DNA of 64,000 nucleotides, taken from contig NZ_BLJE01000002.1 of assembly GCF_009811795.1 (NCBI RefSeq), positions 682,001 to 746,000 on the forward strand. Direction: 5' to 3'. The stretch comes from Litoreibacter roseus. GTDB taxonomy: Bacteria > Pseudomonadota > Alphaproteobacteria > Rhodobacterales > Rhodobacteraceae. A program made the position numbers and the translations under genes. Of this stretch, positions 42,404 through 51,296 are shown piece after piece; position 1 is the stretch's first letter, and every line of letters starts with the position of its first letter. The notes under the pieces are model-generated. The model was not told the DNA's origin, made no database searches, and was given only the letters and a program-made list of their open reading frames with translations.

Positions 42404-42984
42404 TGCGCATCGAACGCGGCTTCGACGACAGTCAGCGTGAGGCTGTGGCGCGTCTCTTTTGGTCAGCCTTCTCTGGCAAGCTCTCTGTTCCCTTGGGGCC
42501 GGAAGAAAAGGCCTGCGCCTTTCTGGCCGTGGTGCTCAATCCCGACTACGCGCTTTGCGCTACGAATGATGAAGGACAGATCCTTGGCGTCGCGGGCTTC
42601 AAGACCCACATTTCTGGATTGGTCGGCGGGGGACTGCGCGATCTTCGAAAGGTTTACGGCGGGATCGGCGCGTTGTGGCGTGGTATTCTGTTGGATCAGC
42701 TGGAGCGCGATATCGCCAGAGGGCAGTTGTTGATGGACGGTATTTTCGTCGCGCCAGCCGCCCGGGGGCAGGGCGTGGGAACCGCGCTCCTGTGCGCGCT
42801 CGTGGAGTATGCCGATGGCGAGCGCTATAACGATATTCGCCTTGATGTCATCGACAGCAATCAGCGGGCCCGCGCGCTTTACGAGCGCCAAGGGTTCGTC
42901 GATTCGGGGCGGATCGAGATGGGTTTGCTGCGTTATGTGTTCGGATTTTCCGGGGCAACGACGATGGTTCGCACGCTGCCCTAG
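42403..42984 (+). CDS. GNAT family N-acetyltransferase
   Basis: 193 residues. The acetyl-CoA-binding motif FVAPAARGQGVGTALLCALV lies near residues 108-127, followed by IRLDVIDSNQRARALYERQGF, the typical GNAT core. The ATG at 42403 overlaps the preceding stop by one base (TGATG), so it is coupled to the MoeA fusion. Substrate unknown; coupling does not prove a link to molybdenum cofactor. It converges with the next gene, overlapping by 4 bp. Confidence 0.9.
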   Translation: MRIERGFDDSQREAVARLFWSAFSGKLSVPLGPEEKACAFLAVVLNPDYALCATNDEGQILGVAGFKTHISGLVGGGLRDLRKVYGGIGALWRGILLDQLERDIARGQLLMDGIFVAPAARGQGVGTALLCALVEYADGERYNDIRLDVIDSNQRARALYERQGFVDSGRIEMGLLRYVFGFSGATTMVRTLP

Positions 42985-44012
42985 TCGAAGGTACCTGTCA
43001 CCCGGCCCAGAATCATGAAGGCGCGTGATGTGCGCGTGTCGGACAGCCGGGTAATGTCCTCGTCTGATGCGACCTCTTCGAACGCCGCAAAGGTCTTGTC
43101 GAATTGACGCAAGAAATGATGTGCTGTGTCGCGGAACACCGGATCGGACCGCATCCGGCCAGAGGCCAGTGCCAAGGATGAGCGATCGTGAATGCCGCCA
43201 AGGGTGGCTACGGGCCTTCCCCGCTCGCCCTTTGCAAAGCTGCGCCAAACCTCGGGACGGGCGCGGTCGGGAATCAGGTCGTCCATATATATGCCGTCTT
43301 GGGACATGAGCGTCAGGATGTCCTGTGACGCACGGATCAATTTGCTGCTTTCGCGATCCGCAAGCGCCCGTCTGAGTTTGCGGAACCCCTCCGCGTCGTT
43401 TTCATCCTCGGGGAAATCCAACGCACCGATGAATTCATCCACCGTCAAGGGCGGCATCGTGTCGTGATAGGGATCTTCGAGGGCCAGCGCGGGCTGGCTG
43501 TCGGTTTTCTGCTCTTCGGACTTTCGGATGGCCGGGGCAGGTTGACCTGGCAGCCGCCCGTTGTCGCGGGTGCTGGCAAAGGTCGCGATTGCACTGGCTG
43601 TCCGCTTCTGGGACGCGGCAATCTGATCAAGCTTCTGCTCAACGGCAGGCTTGACGCCCATCCCCGCTGTGTGGGTTTGGCTGATGTAAGCCTTGCGCAT
43701 CGCATCGATGGCGGCCTGAAGACGGGCGGCTTCCTCACGCATGATCCGAGCGGTCTTTGCGACGGTCGCACCGATCCAGATCAGTGCGATCGGCAGAAAG
43801 ATTGCCACCATTGTAACGACAATGCCGCTTTGACCGGTGCTACTGGGTGAGGGGCTCAGCACCAAGAAGTACAGGCCAACTGCAAAGAGCCAGAATCCGG
43901 TCAGGACCAGCGCAATCAGGTCCGCGGCCATCAATCCTCGGTCCTGCCGGTTGTAGACACCCAGATCTATCGGGGTGTCGGTTCCGGATTTCTCTGCGCT
44001 CTCATCCGTCAT
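42981..44012 (-). CDS. Membrane-anchored hypothetical protein with coiled coil
   Basis: 343 residues. Two transmembrane segments lie near the N-terminus (about 29-51 and 64-85), followed by an arginine/alanine-rich coiled coil (KTARIMREEAARLQAAIDAM), a low-complexity linker and a soluble C-terminal domain. That domain contains GALDFPEDENDAEGFRKLRR, LMSQDGIYMDDLIPDRARPE, and FDKTFAAFEEVASDEDITRL. The architecture is consistent with a cytoplasmic domain tethered to the inner membrane. Known only as conserved in relatives; function not recognised. It lies 12 bp downstream of greA on the same strand. Confidence 0.85.
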   Translation of the reverse strand: MTDESAEKSGTDTPIDLGVYNRQDRGLMAADLIALVLTGFWLFAVGLYFLVLSPSPSSTGQSGIVVTMVAIFLPIALIWIGATVAKTARIMREEAARLQAAIDAMRKAYISQTHTAGMGVKPAVEQKLDQIAASQKRTASAIATFASTRDNGRLPGQPAPAIRKSEEQKTDSQPALALEDPYHDTMPPLTVDEFIGALDFPEDENDAEGFRKLRRALADRESSKLIRASQDILTLMSQDGIYMDDLIPDRARPEVWRSFAKGERGRPVATLGGIHDRSSLALASGRMRSDPVFRDTAHHFLRQFDKTFAAFEEVASDEDITRLSDTRTSRAFMILGRVTGTFD

Positions 44013-44023
44013 GGGGCCTGGCC

Positions 44024-44494
44024 TCAGACATATTTGATTTCGAGGATCTCGTAGTCGCGCGTCCCGCCGGGTGTCTTCACCTCGACGCTGTCGCCTTCGT
44101 CTTTGCCTATCAAGGCGCGGGCAAGGGGGGACCTGATGTTCAGGAGGCCCTTTTCAATATCAGCTTCCGCTTCCCCCACGATCTGATAGGTTTTTTCTTC
44201 CTCGGTGTCCTCGTCCACAAGCTTGACCGTCGCGCCGAATTTTATCGACCCGTTCAGCTTGCTGGGATCAATGATTTCGGCAAGCCCGATCATTCCTTCA
44301 AGTTCCTTGATCCGGCCTTCGATAAAGCTCTGCTTTTCCCGTGCGGAATGATACTCCGCGTTTTCAGACAGGTCGCCATGCTCACGTGCTTCTGCGATCG
44401 CGCGGATAATCGCCGGACGTTCTTCGCTTTTGAGGTGCTTCAACTCGCCGTCCAACGCCTTGTACCCCTTCGGGGTCATTGGAATTTTTTCCAT
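44024..44494 (-). CDS. greA: Transcription elongation factor GreA
   Basis: 156 residues: the N-terminal coiled coil ([20 protein letters not shown]-like, here [19 protein letters not shown]) with the DxxE-type acidic tip that enters the RNA polymerase channel, and a C-terminal FKBP-like domain ([19 protein letters not shown], ending [12 protein letters not shown]). Rescues backtracked RNA polymerase by stimulating transcript cleavage. The internal methionine at 44494 ([18 protein letters not shown]) is the usual start. Confidence 0.97.
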   Translation of the reverse strand: MEKIPMTPKGYKALDGELKHLKSEERPAIIRAIAEAREHGDLSENAEYHSAREKQSFIEGRIKELEGMIGLAEIIDPSKLNGSIKFGATVKLVDEDTEEEKTYQIVGEAEADIEKGLLNIRSPLARALIGKDEGDSVEVKTPGGTRDYEILEIKYV

Positions 44495-44600
44495 TGTTCT
44501 CACTTCCCACTCAGGCACGGAACCGCGCCTTTTTTATCAGTTCACATTCAATACAGTGCTTTTGCAAGCAGACTAAGGCTTCGTCGCAAGCTCTTGCCGA

Positions 44601-44756
44601 TCAGCCGGTGATGCCAACCTCGGCCCGGCCGGAAATAGAAATACTTGGACCGCTGGTGTCGCGTGCGGCTCCCGGCTCGGGGCGGGTCGGTTCACCGTCA
44701 ACGCCGCAACCCGCCACAAAGGACGCTGCAATGCACATGGCAATAATTCGTTTCAC
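44601..44756 (-). CDS. Tiny lipoprotein coupled to argH
   Basis: 51 residues from a GTG start: [20 protein letters not shown], i.e. a lipoprotein signal peptide with lipobox FVAGC (lipidated Cys17), then a short Pro/Ser-rich mature part ending AEVGITG. The GTG overlaps the argH stop codon (GTGA), so translation is probably coupled. It is too short for common ORF calling. Similar small lipoproteins follow argH in several Rhodobacteraceae; the role is unknown. Confidence 0.75.
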   Translation of the reverse strand: MKRIIAMCIAASFVAGCGVDGEPTRPEPGAARDTSGPSISISGRAEVGITG

Positions 44757-46156
44757 GTTAAAATACCTTTCCATCTTTGAACCTGCGCACGGACCTGATC
44801 CGGTGCCGTTCCGCCGTAGCTTGTGCGACTGGCCACCGAATTGTGCACACCCAGCACGGCAAAGACATCTTCAGTGATGTCTTCATGAACAGATTGCATG
44901 TCGTCAAGGCTCAGATCAGCCAAATCACATCCCGCATCTTCAGCCTTTTTCACCAGCGTACCTGTCACATGGTGTGCGTCGCGGAACGGCATATCAAGTG
45001 TGCGGACCAACCAATCGGCCAGATCGGTCGCGGTCGAAAAGCCGTGGGCCGCTGCGGCTTCAAGACTTTCGCGGTTGGCCTGCATGTCCGCGACCATCCC
45101 CGTCATCGCCGCCAAGGCCAGCATCAGGTTGTCGGCGGCGTCAAAGGTTTGTTCCTTATCCTCCTGCATATCCTTGGAGTAGGTCAAAGGCAGGCCCTTC
45201 ATCACCGTCATCAGGGCGACGTTTGCACCAAATATCCGACCGATCTTTGCCCGGATCAGTTCTGCCGCATCGGGGTTTTTCTTTTGTGGCATGATGGAAG
45301 AGCCGGTCGAGAACCGATCGCTCAGCGTCACAAACCGGAACTGAGCCGAAGACCAGATGACCAGTTCTTCCGCAAGGCGGCTCAGGTGCATGGCGCAGAT
45401 CGAGGCGCTGGACAGAAACTCAAGCGCGAAATCCCGATCTGACACAGCATCAAGGGAGTTCGCGGCAGGCCTGTCAAATCCAAGCGCGTCTGCGGTCATG
45501 TCCCGGTCAATCGGGAAGGATGTCCCAGCAAGCGCAGCGGCCCCCAACGGACTTTCGTTCATCCGCGCGCGGGCGTCCGCGAACCGCGAAGCATCGCGCG
45601 CCAGCATTTCGACATAGGCCAGCATGTGATGCCCCCACGTGACCGGCTGCGCCGTCTGCAGGTGTGTAAAGCCAGGCATCGCCCAGTCGGCGCCGGCCTC
45701 CGCCTGCGCCAGAAGCGCCTTTTGCAAGGCGTTGATTCCTTCGACAGCGGCATCCGCCTGATCGCGCACCCAAAGCTTGAAATCGGTTGCCACCTGATCG
45801 TTGCGTGAACGTCCTGTGTGCAGCCGTCCGGCGGGTTCACCGATCAGATCTTTCAGGCGGGCCTCCACATTCATGTGGATGTCTTCGAGGGCCGTGGAAA
45901 ACTGAAACGTACCGTCCTCAATCTCTGACAACACCGTGAGGAGGCCTTCCCGTATAGCCTCGACATCGCTATCGGTCAGGATACCTTGTTTGGCCAGCAT
46001 CGCCGCATGCGCGCGGGAGCCTTCGATATCTTGCCGGGCGAGACGCTGATCGAAACCGATGGAGGCGTTGATTGCTTCCATAATTGCGTCGGGACCCGCG
46101 GCAAAGCGTCCGCCCCACATTGCATTAGAGGATTTTTCAGCTTTGTTATCGATCAT
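44753..46156 (-). CDS. argH: Argininosuccinate lyase
   Basis: 467 residues; last step of arginine synthesis, splitting argininosuccinate into arginine and fumarate. Key motifs: [20 protein letters not shown] at the N-terminus, [17 protein letters not shown] (substrate binding), TFSIDRD-like region [13 protein letters not shown] and the fumarase/aspartase signature [12 protein letters not shown] with the catalytic serine loop. The ATG at 46156 is chosen from the family N-terminus. It is divergent from the TlpA-like gene with about 22 bp between starts. Confidence 0.97.
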   Translation of the reverse strand: MIDNKAEKSSNAMWGGRFAAGPDAIMEAINASIGFDQRLARQDIEGSRAHAAMLAKQGILTDSDVEAIREGLLTVLSEIEDGTFQFSTALEDIHMNVEARLKDLIGEPAGRLHTGRSRNDQVATDFKLWVRDQADAAVEGINALQKALLAQAEAGADWAMPGFTHLQTAQPVTWGHHMLAYVEMLARDASRFADARARMNESPLGAAALAGTSFPIDRDMTADALGFDRPAANSLDAVSDRDFALEFLSSASICAMHLSRLAEELVIWSSAQFRFVTLSDRFSTGSSIMPQKKNPDAAELIRAKIGRIFGANVALMTVMKGLPLTYSKDMQEDKEQTFDAADNLMLALAAMTGMVADMQANRESLEAAAAHGFSTATDLADWLVRTLDMPFRDAHHVTGTLVKKAEDAGCDLADLSLDDMQSVHEDITEDVFAVLGVHNSVASRTSYGGTAPDQVRAQVQRWKGILT

Positions 46157-46178
46157 GAAGAGAGGCCTTGGAGATACT

Positions 46179-46736
46179 ATGATGCGGATGTTGAGATTTC
46201 TGGTCCTATACGCGGCGGTTGGCCTCGGTGCAAACACCGCAAGCGCGGATACGGGCGCGCTGATCGCATTGGCGGACGGCGATCTTGCCAAGCTGCAGTT
46301 TCATGCTGAGCCGCGAGCCGTGACTCAAGTGACCTTCAAGGACAGCGTGGGCGGTCCGGTGTCACTCAGCGATTACGAAGGCAACTATGTTCTTCTGAAT
46401 TTCTGGGCACTTTGGTGTGCGCCCTGCCGGGAAGAAATGCCGGCGCTCAACGCCTTGGACAAAAAGTTCGAAGGACAGAATTTTGAAGTCGTGACAGTGG
46501 CCACTGGCAGAAACGCACGCCCCGCTGTGGACGTCTATTTTGAAAAAGAGAATTTCACCAATTTACCGAAGCTCTTCGATCCCAAGATGGCCCTTGCCAG
46601 AGATTTTGGTGCAACCGCCCTGCCGGTCAGTGTTTTAATCGGTCCCGATGGTCGCGAGATTGCCCGTGCCTCTGGTGCTGTGGATTGGGCAAGCCCGGCT
46701 GCCATCAAATTATTTCAGACGTGGATGGCTGACTGA
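46179..46736 (+). CDS. TlpA-type thioredoxin-like thiol:disulfide protein, exported
   Basis: About 185 residues: an N-terminal signal peptide ([21 protein letters not shown]), then a TlpA/ResA fold with [19 protein letters not shown] (redox CxxC: CAPC), [12 protein letters not shown] and [20 protein letters not shown]. Likely reduces periplasmic cysteines, for example in cytochrome c maturation or cofactor insertion. GGAG lies 5 or 8 nt before two adjacent ATGs (46179, 46182), so the start is slightly uncertain. Confidence 0.9.
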   Translation: MMRMLRFLVLYAAVGLGANTASADTGALIALADGDLAKLQFHAEPRAVTQVTFKDSVGGPVSLSDYEGNYVLLNFWALWCAPCREEMPALNALDKKFEGQNFEVVTVATGRNARPAVDVYFEKENFTNLPKLFDPKMALARDFGATALPVSVLIGPDGREIARASGAVDWASPAAIKLFQTWMAD

Positions 46737-46738
46737 AT

Positions 46739-48061
46739 TTAGTCAAGGGCGCGGATTTTCTGCAGTAGCGGAAGCAGTGCAGCCATGTCGGGTCCATGCC
46801 TTTGGCCGGTCAGTGCCTTGCGCAGCGGCATGAAAAGCGCGCGACCTTTGCGGCCGGTCTTCTCTTTGACGGCCGCGGTCCAGTCTGACCAAGTGCTGTC
46901 ACTGAAGGGACGCGACGGGAGCATTGTTAAGGCCTCGGCGACGAACGCTTTGTCATCCTCGTCTATTTCAGGTTCTGCTCCATGCAGACACAGCGCCCAC
47001 CAGTCAGTGAGATCCTTACGAGTCGTGATGTTGTCACGCGTAACCGTCCAAAACGGCTCCTTCAGATCGTCCGGGACGCCGAGTTTTTCGAGATCCGCGT
47101 CGAGCTCGCTGACAGGCAATGTTTGCAACAGCCGCCCGGTCAGTGGGAACAAATCCTCAACGTCGAACTTCGTCGGTGCAGATCCGAAGCGCGAGATGTC
47201 AAAACCTTCCACCAATTCATCAATGCTGCCTCGCAACTCGACCGGATCGGACGAGCCGAGACGCGCCATGTGGCTCAGAAGCGCCATCGGCTCAACACCC
47301 TGCACCCGCAGGTCGCGCAAGGACAGCGTCCCAAGCCGCTTCGACAGCGCCTCACCTTGAGGGCCGGTTAAAAGCGAGTGATGTGCAAAATTGGGGGGCG
47401 TGCCACCCAGGGCCTGGATCATCTGGATCTGCGTTGCCGTATTCGTCACGTGGTCAGATCCGCGAACGACATCGGTGATCCCCATTTCCATGTCATCGAC
47501 CACGGATGCCAATGTATAGAGCACCTGTCCATCGCCACGGATCAGCACAGGATCGGAAACACTTGCGGCATCAATTGAGATGTCACCAAGAATGCCGTCG
47601 GTCCATTCAATCCGCTCGTGATCCAGTTTGAACCGCCAATGGCCGGATCGCTCTGCGCGCAGGGCGGCTCTTTCGTCCTCACTCAAGGCCAGGGCCGCGC
47701 GGTCGTAAACCGGCGGCTTGCCCATGTTCAGTTGTTTCTTCCGCTTCAGGTCCAGCTCGGTCGGCGTCTCAAACGCCTCGTAGAACCGCCCGGCCGCTCT
47801 GAGTGCGTCCGCGGCCGCCGCGTAGCGCTCCAGACGCTCGGATTGCGTTTCCACCCGATCCCAGTGCAGGCCCAACCACTCCAGATCTTCCTTGATCGCA
47901 TCTGCGTATTCGGCCTTTGAGCGCTCTGGATCTGTATCATCCAGTCGCAAAATGAACGTGCCGCCTGCCTTGCGCGCGATCAGGTAGTTGAGCACCGCCG
48001 GACGCAGGTTTCCTATGTGGAGGTATCCGGTCGGCGAAGGGGCAAAGCGGGTCACGGTCAT
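46739..48061 (-). CDS. gltX: Glutamyl-tRNA synthetase
   Basis: 440 residues. Class I synthetase with the HIGH motif as GYLHIGNLRPA near residue 15, LDDTDPERSKAEYADAI, and the KMSKS-type loop LSKRLGTLSLRDLRV near residue 240. The ATG at 48061 gives MTVTRFAPSPTGYLHIGNLR, the family start. This is the shorter GltX type (about 440 residues), as in alphaproteobacteria that carry two copies; its exact tRNA specificity cannot be read. It is convergent with the TlpA-like gene and divergent from the MBL gene. Confidence 0.95.
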   Translation of the reverse strand: MTVTRFAPSPTGYLHIGNLRPAVLNYLIARKAGGTFILRLDDTDPERSKAEYADAIKEDLEWLGLHWDRVETQSERLERYAAAADALRAAGRFYEAFETPTELDLKRKKQLNMGKPPVYDRAALALSEDERAALRAERSGHWRFKLDHERIEWTDGILGDISIDAASVSDPVLIRGDGQVLYTLASVVDDMEMGITDVVRGSDHVTNTATQIQMIQALGGTPPNFAHHSLLTGPQGEALSKRLGTLSLRDLRVQGVEPMALLSHMARLGSSDPVELRGSIDELVEGFDISRFGSAPTKFDVEDLFPLTGRLLQTLPVSELDADLEKLGVPDDLKEPFWTVTRDNITTRKDLTDWWALCLHGAEPEIDEDDKAFVAEALTMLPSRPFSDSTWSDWTAAVKEKTGRKGRALFMPLRKALTGQRHGPDMAALLPLLQKIRALD

Positions 48062-48203
48062 GGCGGCATCCTTTTGGTCGTGCGGACCAACCACACTCCC
48101 CCGGTTTTGTCCATAACCGAGGTGTCTCACAAGCTTTTGATTGGCGCAGGCCGACGTCGCGCTAACCTTCAGTCAAGACCAACAAGAAAATCGGAGAGGA
48201 CCC

Positions 48204-49130
48204 ATGTCAGATTTTACCAGAGTTTCCCGCCGCGCCGCCTTGGCGATGGGGGCAAGCCTTCCAATGGCCGCAACGCTGGGCAGTCCCGCCCGCGCCGCAG
48301 CCGAAATGAAGGGCGCAGATATGGCCCAGCACCGCCGGATCAAGCTTGGCGATTTCGAAGTCACAACGCTTCTTGCCGGAACCGCCGCCCGTGAAGAGCC
48401 TCAGACGATCTTTGGAATGAACGTGGGCGCCGACGAGTTTGCTCAGATCTCTGAAGAGAATTTCCTTCCTACCGACAAGGTGCAGTTCTTTTTCACGCCA
48501 ACACTGGTGAACACCGGAAGCGAGCTTGTTCTCTTTGATACCGGATTGAACCCCGAAGGCATCACCGCCGCGATCGAAGCCGCAGGGTACACAGCCGATC
48601 AGATCGACAAGGTGATCATTACCCACATGCATGGCGATCATATCGGCGGTTTGATGGGCGATGCGGGCGAAACCTTCTCGAATGCCAGCTACATCACAGG
48701 TGCGGTCGAGCACAATCACTGGGCCAGCGCCGACAACGACGGGTTCAAAGCCAAGGTGGCGCCGCTGGCCGAGAAAATGACGATGATCGACGATGGCGCA
48801 TCACCGGCATCCGGAATCACCGCGATGGCTGCGTTCGGACACACGCCGGGACACATGACATATATGCTTGAAAGCAACGGCGCGCAGATGGTGCTGATCG
48901 CGGATTTGGCAAACCATCCCGTCTGGTCGCTGGCACGTCCCGATTGGGAGGTTCGGTTCGACATGGACAAATCGGCGGCCGCACAATCCCGCAAGGACGT
49001 TCTGGGCATGCTCGCGGCAGACCGTGTCCCCATGATCGGGTATCACATGCCGTTCCCGGCGATGGGCTACGTGGCTGCGCGCGATCAGGGGTTTGAGTAC
49101 ATTCCGATGAGCTACCAGATGATGCTCTGA
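48204..49130 (+). CDS. Tat-exported MBL-fold metallo-hydrolase
   Basis: 308 residues. A twin-arginine-type signal (TRVSRRAALAMGASLPMAAT) precedes a metallo-beta-lactamase fold with the zinc motif THMHGDHIGGL, further ligands in GHTPGHMTYML and DLANHPVW, and GYHMPFPAMGYV at the end. Possible activities include a lactonase, quorum-quenching hydrolase or a carbapenem-insensitive esterase; the substrate is not predictable. GGAGAGGA lies 5 nt before the ATG at 48204. Confidence 0.92.
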   Translation: MSDFTRVSRRAALAMGASLPMAATLGSPARAAAEMKGADMAQHRRIKLGDFEVTTLLAGTAAREEPQTIFGMNVGADEFAQISEENFLPTDKVQFFFTPTLVNTGSELVLFDTGLNPEGITAAIEAAGYTADQIDKVIITHMHGDHIGGLMGDAGETFSNASYITGAVEHNHWASADNDGFKAKVAPLAEKMTMIDDGASPASGITAMAAFGHTPGHMTYMLESNGAQMVLIADLANHPVWSLARPDWEVRFDMDKSAAAQSRKDVLGMLAADRVPMIGYHMPFPAMGYVAARDQGFEYIPMSYQMML

Positions 49131-49153
49131 ATTTCGCTAAAATTTTCAGTAGA

Positions 49154-49182
49154 ACGGGGTCCGGATGGGCCCCGTTTTTTTT
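49154..49182 (+). terminator. Intrinsic terminator after the MBL gene
   Basis: ACGGGGTCC (49154-49162), tetraloop GGAT, GGGCCCCGT (49167-49175), one G-T wobble in the stem, then T8. Confidence 0.93.
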
Positions 49183-49253
49183 GTTTTGAAATCGTACGTT
49201 AACAACAGTCCGGCGATATGGAGAAGTGCGAAAAAAAGAGATCGGAAAAGACT

Positions 49254-50369
49254 ATGGTCATGCTATCTTCCAGTGAACGTTTCGCGACGCTTGAAACCTT
49301 CGCAGAACAAATCGGCCAGCCGGTCTTCATTGTGGATGTGGAAGGTGAAAAGCAATTTCGCTTTCGCTATCTCAATTCCGCTCATGAAAGTGCAACGGGC
49401 ATCATCCCGGATGACTTCATCGGAAAAATGCCCCACGACGTTGTGCCGGAACGCGTCGCCGACACGCTTGTTGTGAAGTATGAAACCTGTCGGGCCAGGA
49501 AGAAACCGTACTCCTACGAGGAAGAGCTCGAGCTCGCCGGGAAATCTCGGGTGTGGCAGACAACGCTGTCGCCTGTTCTCGATGCCTTCGACGATGTAAA
49601 GACACTGATCGGCGTTGCCATTGACATCACTCGGACCAAGCAGGGTGAATTTGCCGCTCAGGACCAACTGACACAGATGATGCGTACCAATGAAGAACTC
49701 CAGCTTTTGGCATCCTCCACAGCGCAGGACGTTCGCGGATCCCTGCAAAGCATCTTGGGCATGATCACGTTTCTACAGGACGGATTTCTGGACCTCGGGG
49801 ACCAAAAATTCGATCAGTTGAACCTGTGTCATGCGATGGTGACAAATACGATTGGCCGCATGGACCGGATTTCAAACACCGCAGCCAGCTTGCAGCTTGA
49901 TACGAATGCCAAAGCGGATGTGGATTTTTCCCATGTTGGTCTGGACATTGCCGCGAATGCAGATCCGGACAAACGTTTTACGGTACACGTTGCCGACAGT
50001 CATATCCATACAGATCGGGTTGCTGTCCAAATGGTGCTGAGAACACTTTTCGAGAACGCGACCAAGTATGCGAAGAGCAAGATAACAATGCGGGTCTCAG
50101 ACGAGGGTGCAGAGCCAGGGCGACTGAACTTCTACGTCTCTGACGATGGCTCAGGTTTGGCCGATGATCTCAGATGTGACGGTACACCAATTGTGCCCAC
50201 CGCGGCCGGCGGGATGTACGACCTGGGTATGTCCACAGCAGCTCAGCTGATCACTGCGCGCGGCGGGGATATGGTGCGGTGTAGCCCCGACTTTGAAGGT
50301 GGTGCCACAATCGGGTTCTCTCTGCCGGGTCAAATGGTATCCAAAGATGCCAAAGCGGTTACTGGATAG
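49254..50369 (+). CDS. PAS-domain histidine-kinase-like protein lacking the acceptor histidine
   Basis: 371 residues from the ATG at 49254 (383 if 49218 is used). An N-terminal PAS domain (about 10-135: GQPVFIVDVEG, FIGKMPHDVVPE, LIGVAIDITRTKQGEF) is followed by a helical segment where the H-box should be. There the sequence reads STAQDVRGSLQSILGM, with Gln in the histidine position. The ATPase part has an N-box LFENATKYAK, a G1 box SDDGSGLADD and the YDLGMSTAAQLITARGGDM lid region. It may bind ATP but cannot autophosphorylate in the usual way. The start is uncertain because ribosome-binding sites are weak. Confidence 0.85.
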   Translation: MVMLSSSERFATLETFAEQIGQPVFIVDVEGEKQFRFRYLNSAHESATGIIPDDFIGKMPHDVVPERVADTLVVKYETCRARKKPYSYEEELELAGKSRVWQTTLSPVLDAFDDVKTLIGVAIDITRTKQGEFAAQDQLTQMMRTNEELQLLASSTAQDVRGSLQSILGMITFLQDGFLDLGDQKFDQLNLCHAMVTNTIGRMDRISNTAASLQLDTNAKADVDFSHVGLDIAANADPDKRFTVHVADSHIHTDRVAVQMVLRTLFENATKYAKSKITMRVSDEGAEPGRLNFYVSDDGSGLADDLRCDGTPIVPTAAGGMYDLGMSTAAQLITARGGDMVRCSPDFEGGATIGFSLPGQMVSKDAKAVTG

Positions 50370-50390
50370 CTTTTGGCGTGTGGCCGGGGC

Positions 50391-51209
50391 TCAGGACGCT
50401 GATGCGTCCATAATCATCGACCACGCGGCAGAGACATGGGCGGGATTAAACGAGTGACCACCTTCGAAGAGGCAAAAGTTCAGGATCTTTCCAGCCTCAT
50501 TTGCGCTCATCTCGCAGGCCATATTGTCGGTTTTCTCTGCGCTGGCTTCTCCGAACCCGCCAAAGCTGCGGTACATGTTCAAGGTCTCCAAAACGTCACC
50601 TTGATGAGTTTCAGCGACGGGCCGACCTGCTAAGGGGACGGTCCGGTCCGCATCCCCATGGATGTGCACGACATTTGCTGCAGGCGCGTCGCAGCTTTGC
50701 GGGATGGGGGCCCAGAAAGTGCCGGCAATTGGCGCGAAACCGGCATAGTCATCACCGCGTTCACAGGCCAAAGTCCAGACCATCATGCCGCCCGCTGAAA
50801 AACCCGTAACCATTATCTGATCCGGATCGATCGCAAATCTGGCCGCCGCATCTGCTTTCATCTGATCGAAATACTTCACTTCTTCCGCGCCCGACGCGCT
50901 GCTCAGCGCTGGTGAGTTTGGCAGCGACCAGCCGTCCCCTTTTGAGTCGACAGCGATAAGGGCAACGCCCAAATCAGAGGCCATACGCCGGAAACTGCGA
51001 TTTCGCATCACGCCCTGTGCTGTGCCACGATAGCCGTGGGCAAAGACAATCGCGCCGACTTCGCTCACCCCATCATGGCCATCAGGCATTGCAATCCGGT
51101 ACATGCGGTCGCCGATCTGACAATCCGTTTCGGCCCCGCAGGCCGACGCCATACCAGCAGCCATCGGCAGGTACATCGCGGCCAAACCCAAAAGAACCCG
51201 TCTCAACAT
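50391..51209 (-). CDS. Exported alpha/beta hydrolase (LpqC/PHB depolymerase-like esterase)
   Basis: 272 residues with a signal peptide (MLRRVLLGLAAMYLPMAAGM). Catalytic features of the polyhydroxybutyrate-depolymerase/feruloyl-esterase subgroup are FAHGYRGTAQG, the nucleophile elbow VTGFSAGGMMVW, VHIHGDADRTVPL and the late His in FEGGHSFNP. Cysteine pairs suggest disulfides. Substrate could be a polyester, xenobiotic ester or acetylated glycan. Confidence 0.9.
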   Translation of the reverse strand: MLRRVLLGLAAMYLPMAAGMASACGAETDCQIGDRMYRIAMPDGHDGVSEVGAIVFAHGYRGTAQGVMRNRSFRRMASDLGVALIAVDSKGDGWSLPNSPALSSASGAEEVKYFDQMKADAAARFAIDPDQIMVTGFSAGGMMVWTLACERGDDYAGFAPIAGTFWAPIPQSCDAPAANVVHIHGDADRTVPLAGRPVAETHQGDVLETLNMYRSFGGFGEASAEKTDNMACEMSANEAGKILNFCLFEGGHSFNPAHVSAAWSMIMDASAS

Positions 51210-51296
51210 ACTTACTCTCCGAACTGCGTGCCGGATCGATATGGTCTCAGCGCGTCTAAGGTCTCAACTCAAAACACCGTGTGCGGCAGGATGGGT

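Noticed and set aside
49218-49253. Extra N-terminal MEKCEKKRSEKT segment of the kinase-like protein
   Set aside because: Highly charged, no good ribosome-binding site; the ATG at 49254 is a more likely start, though this is not certain.
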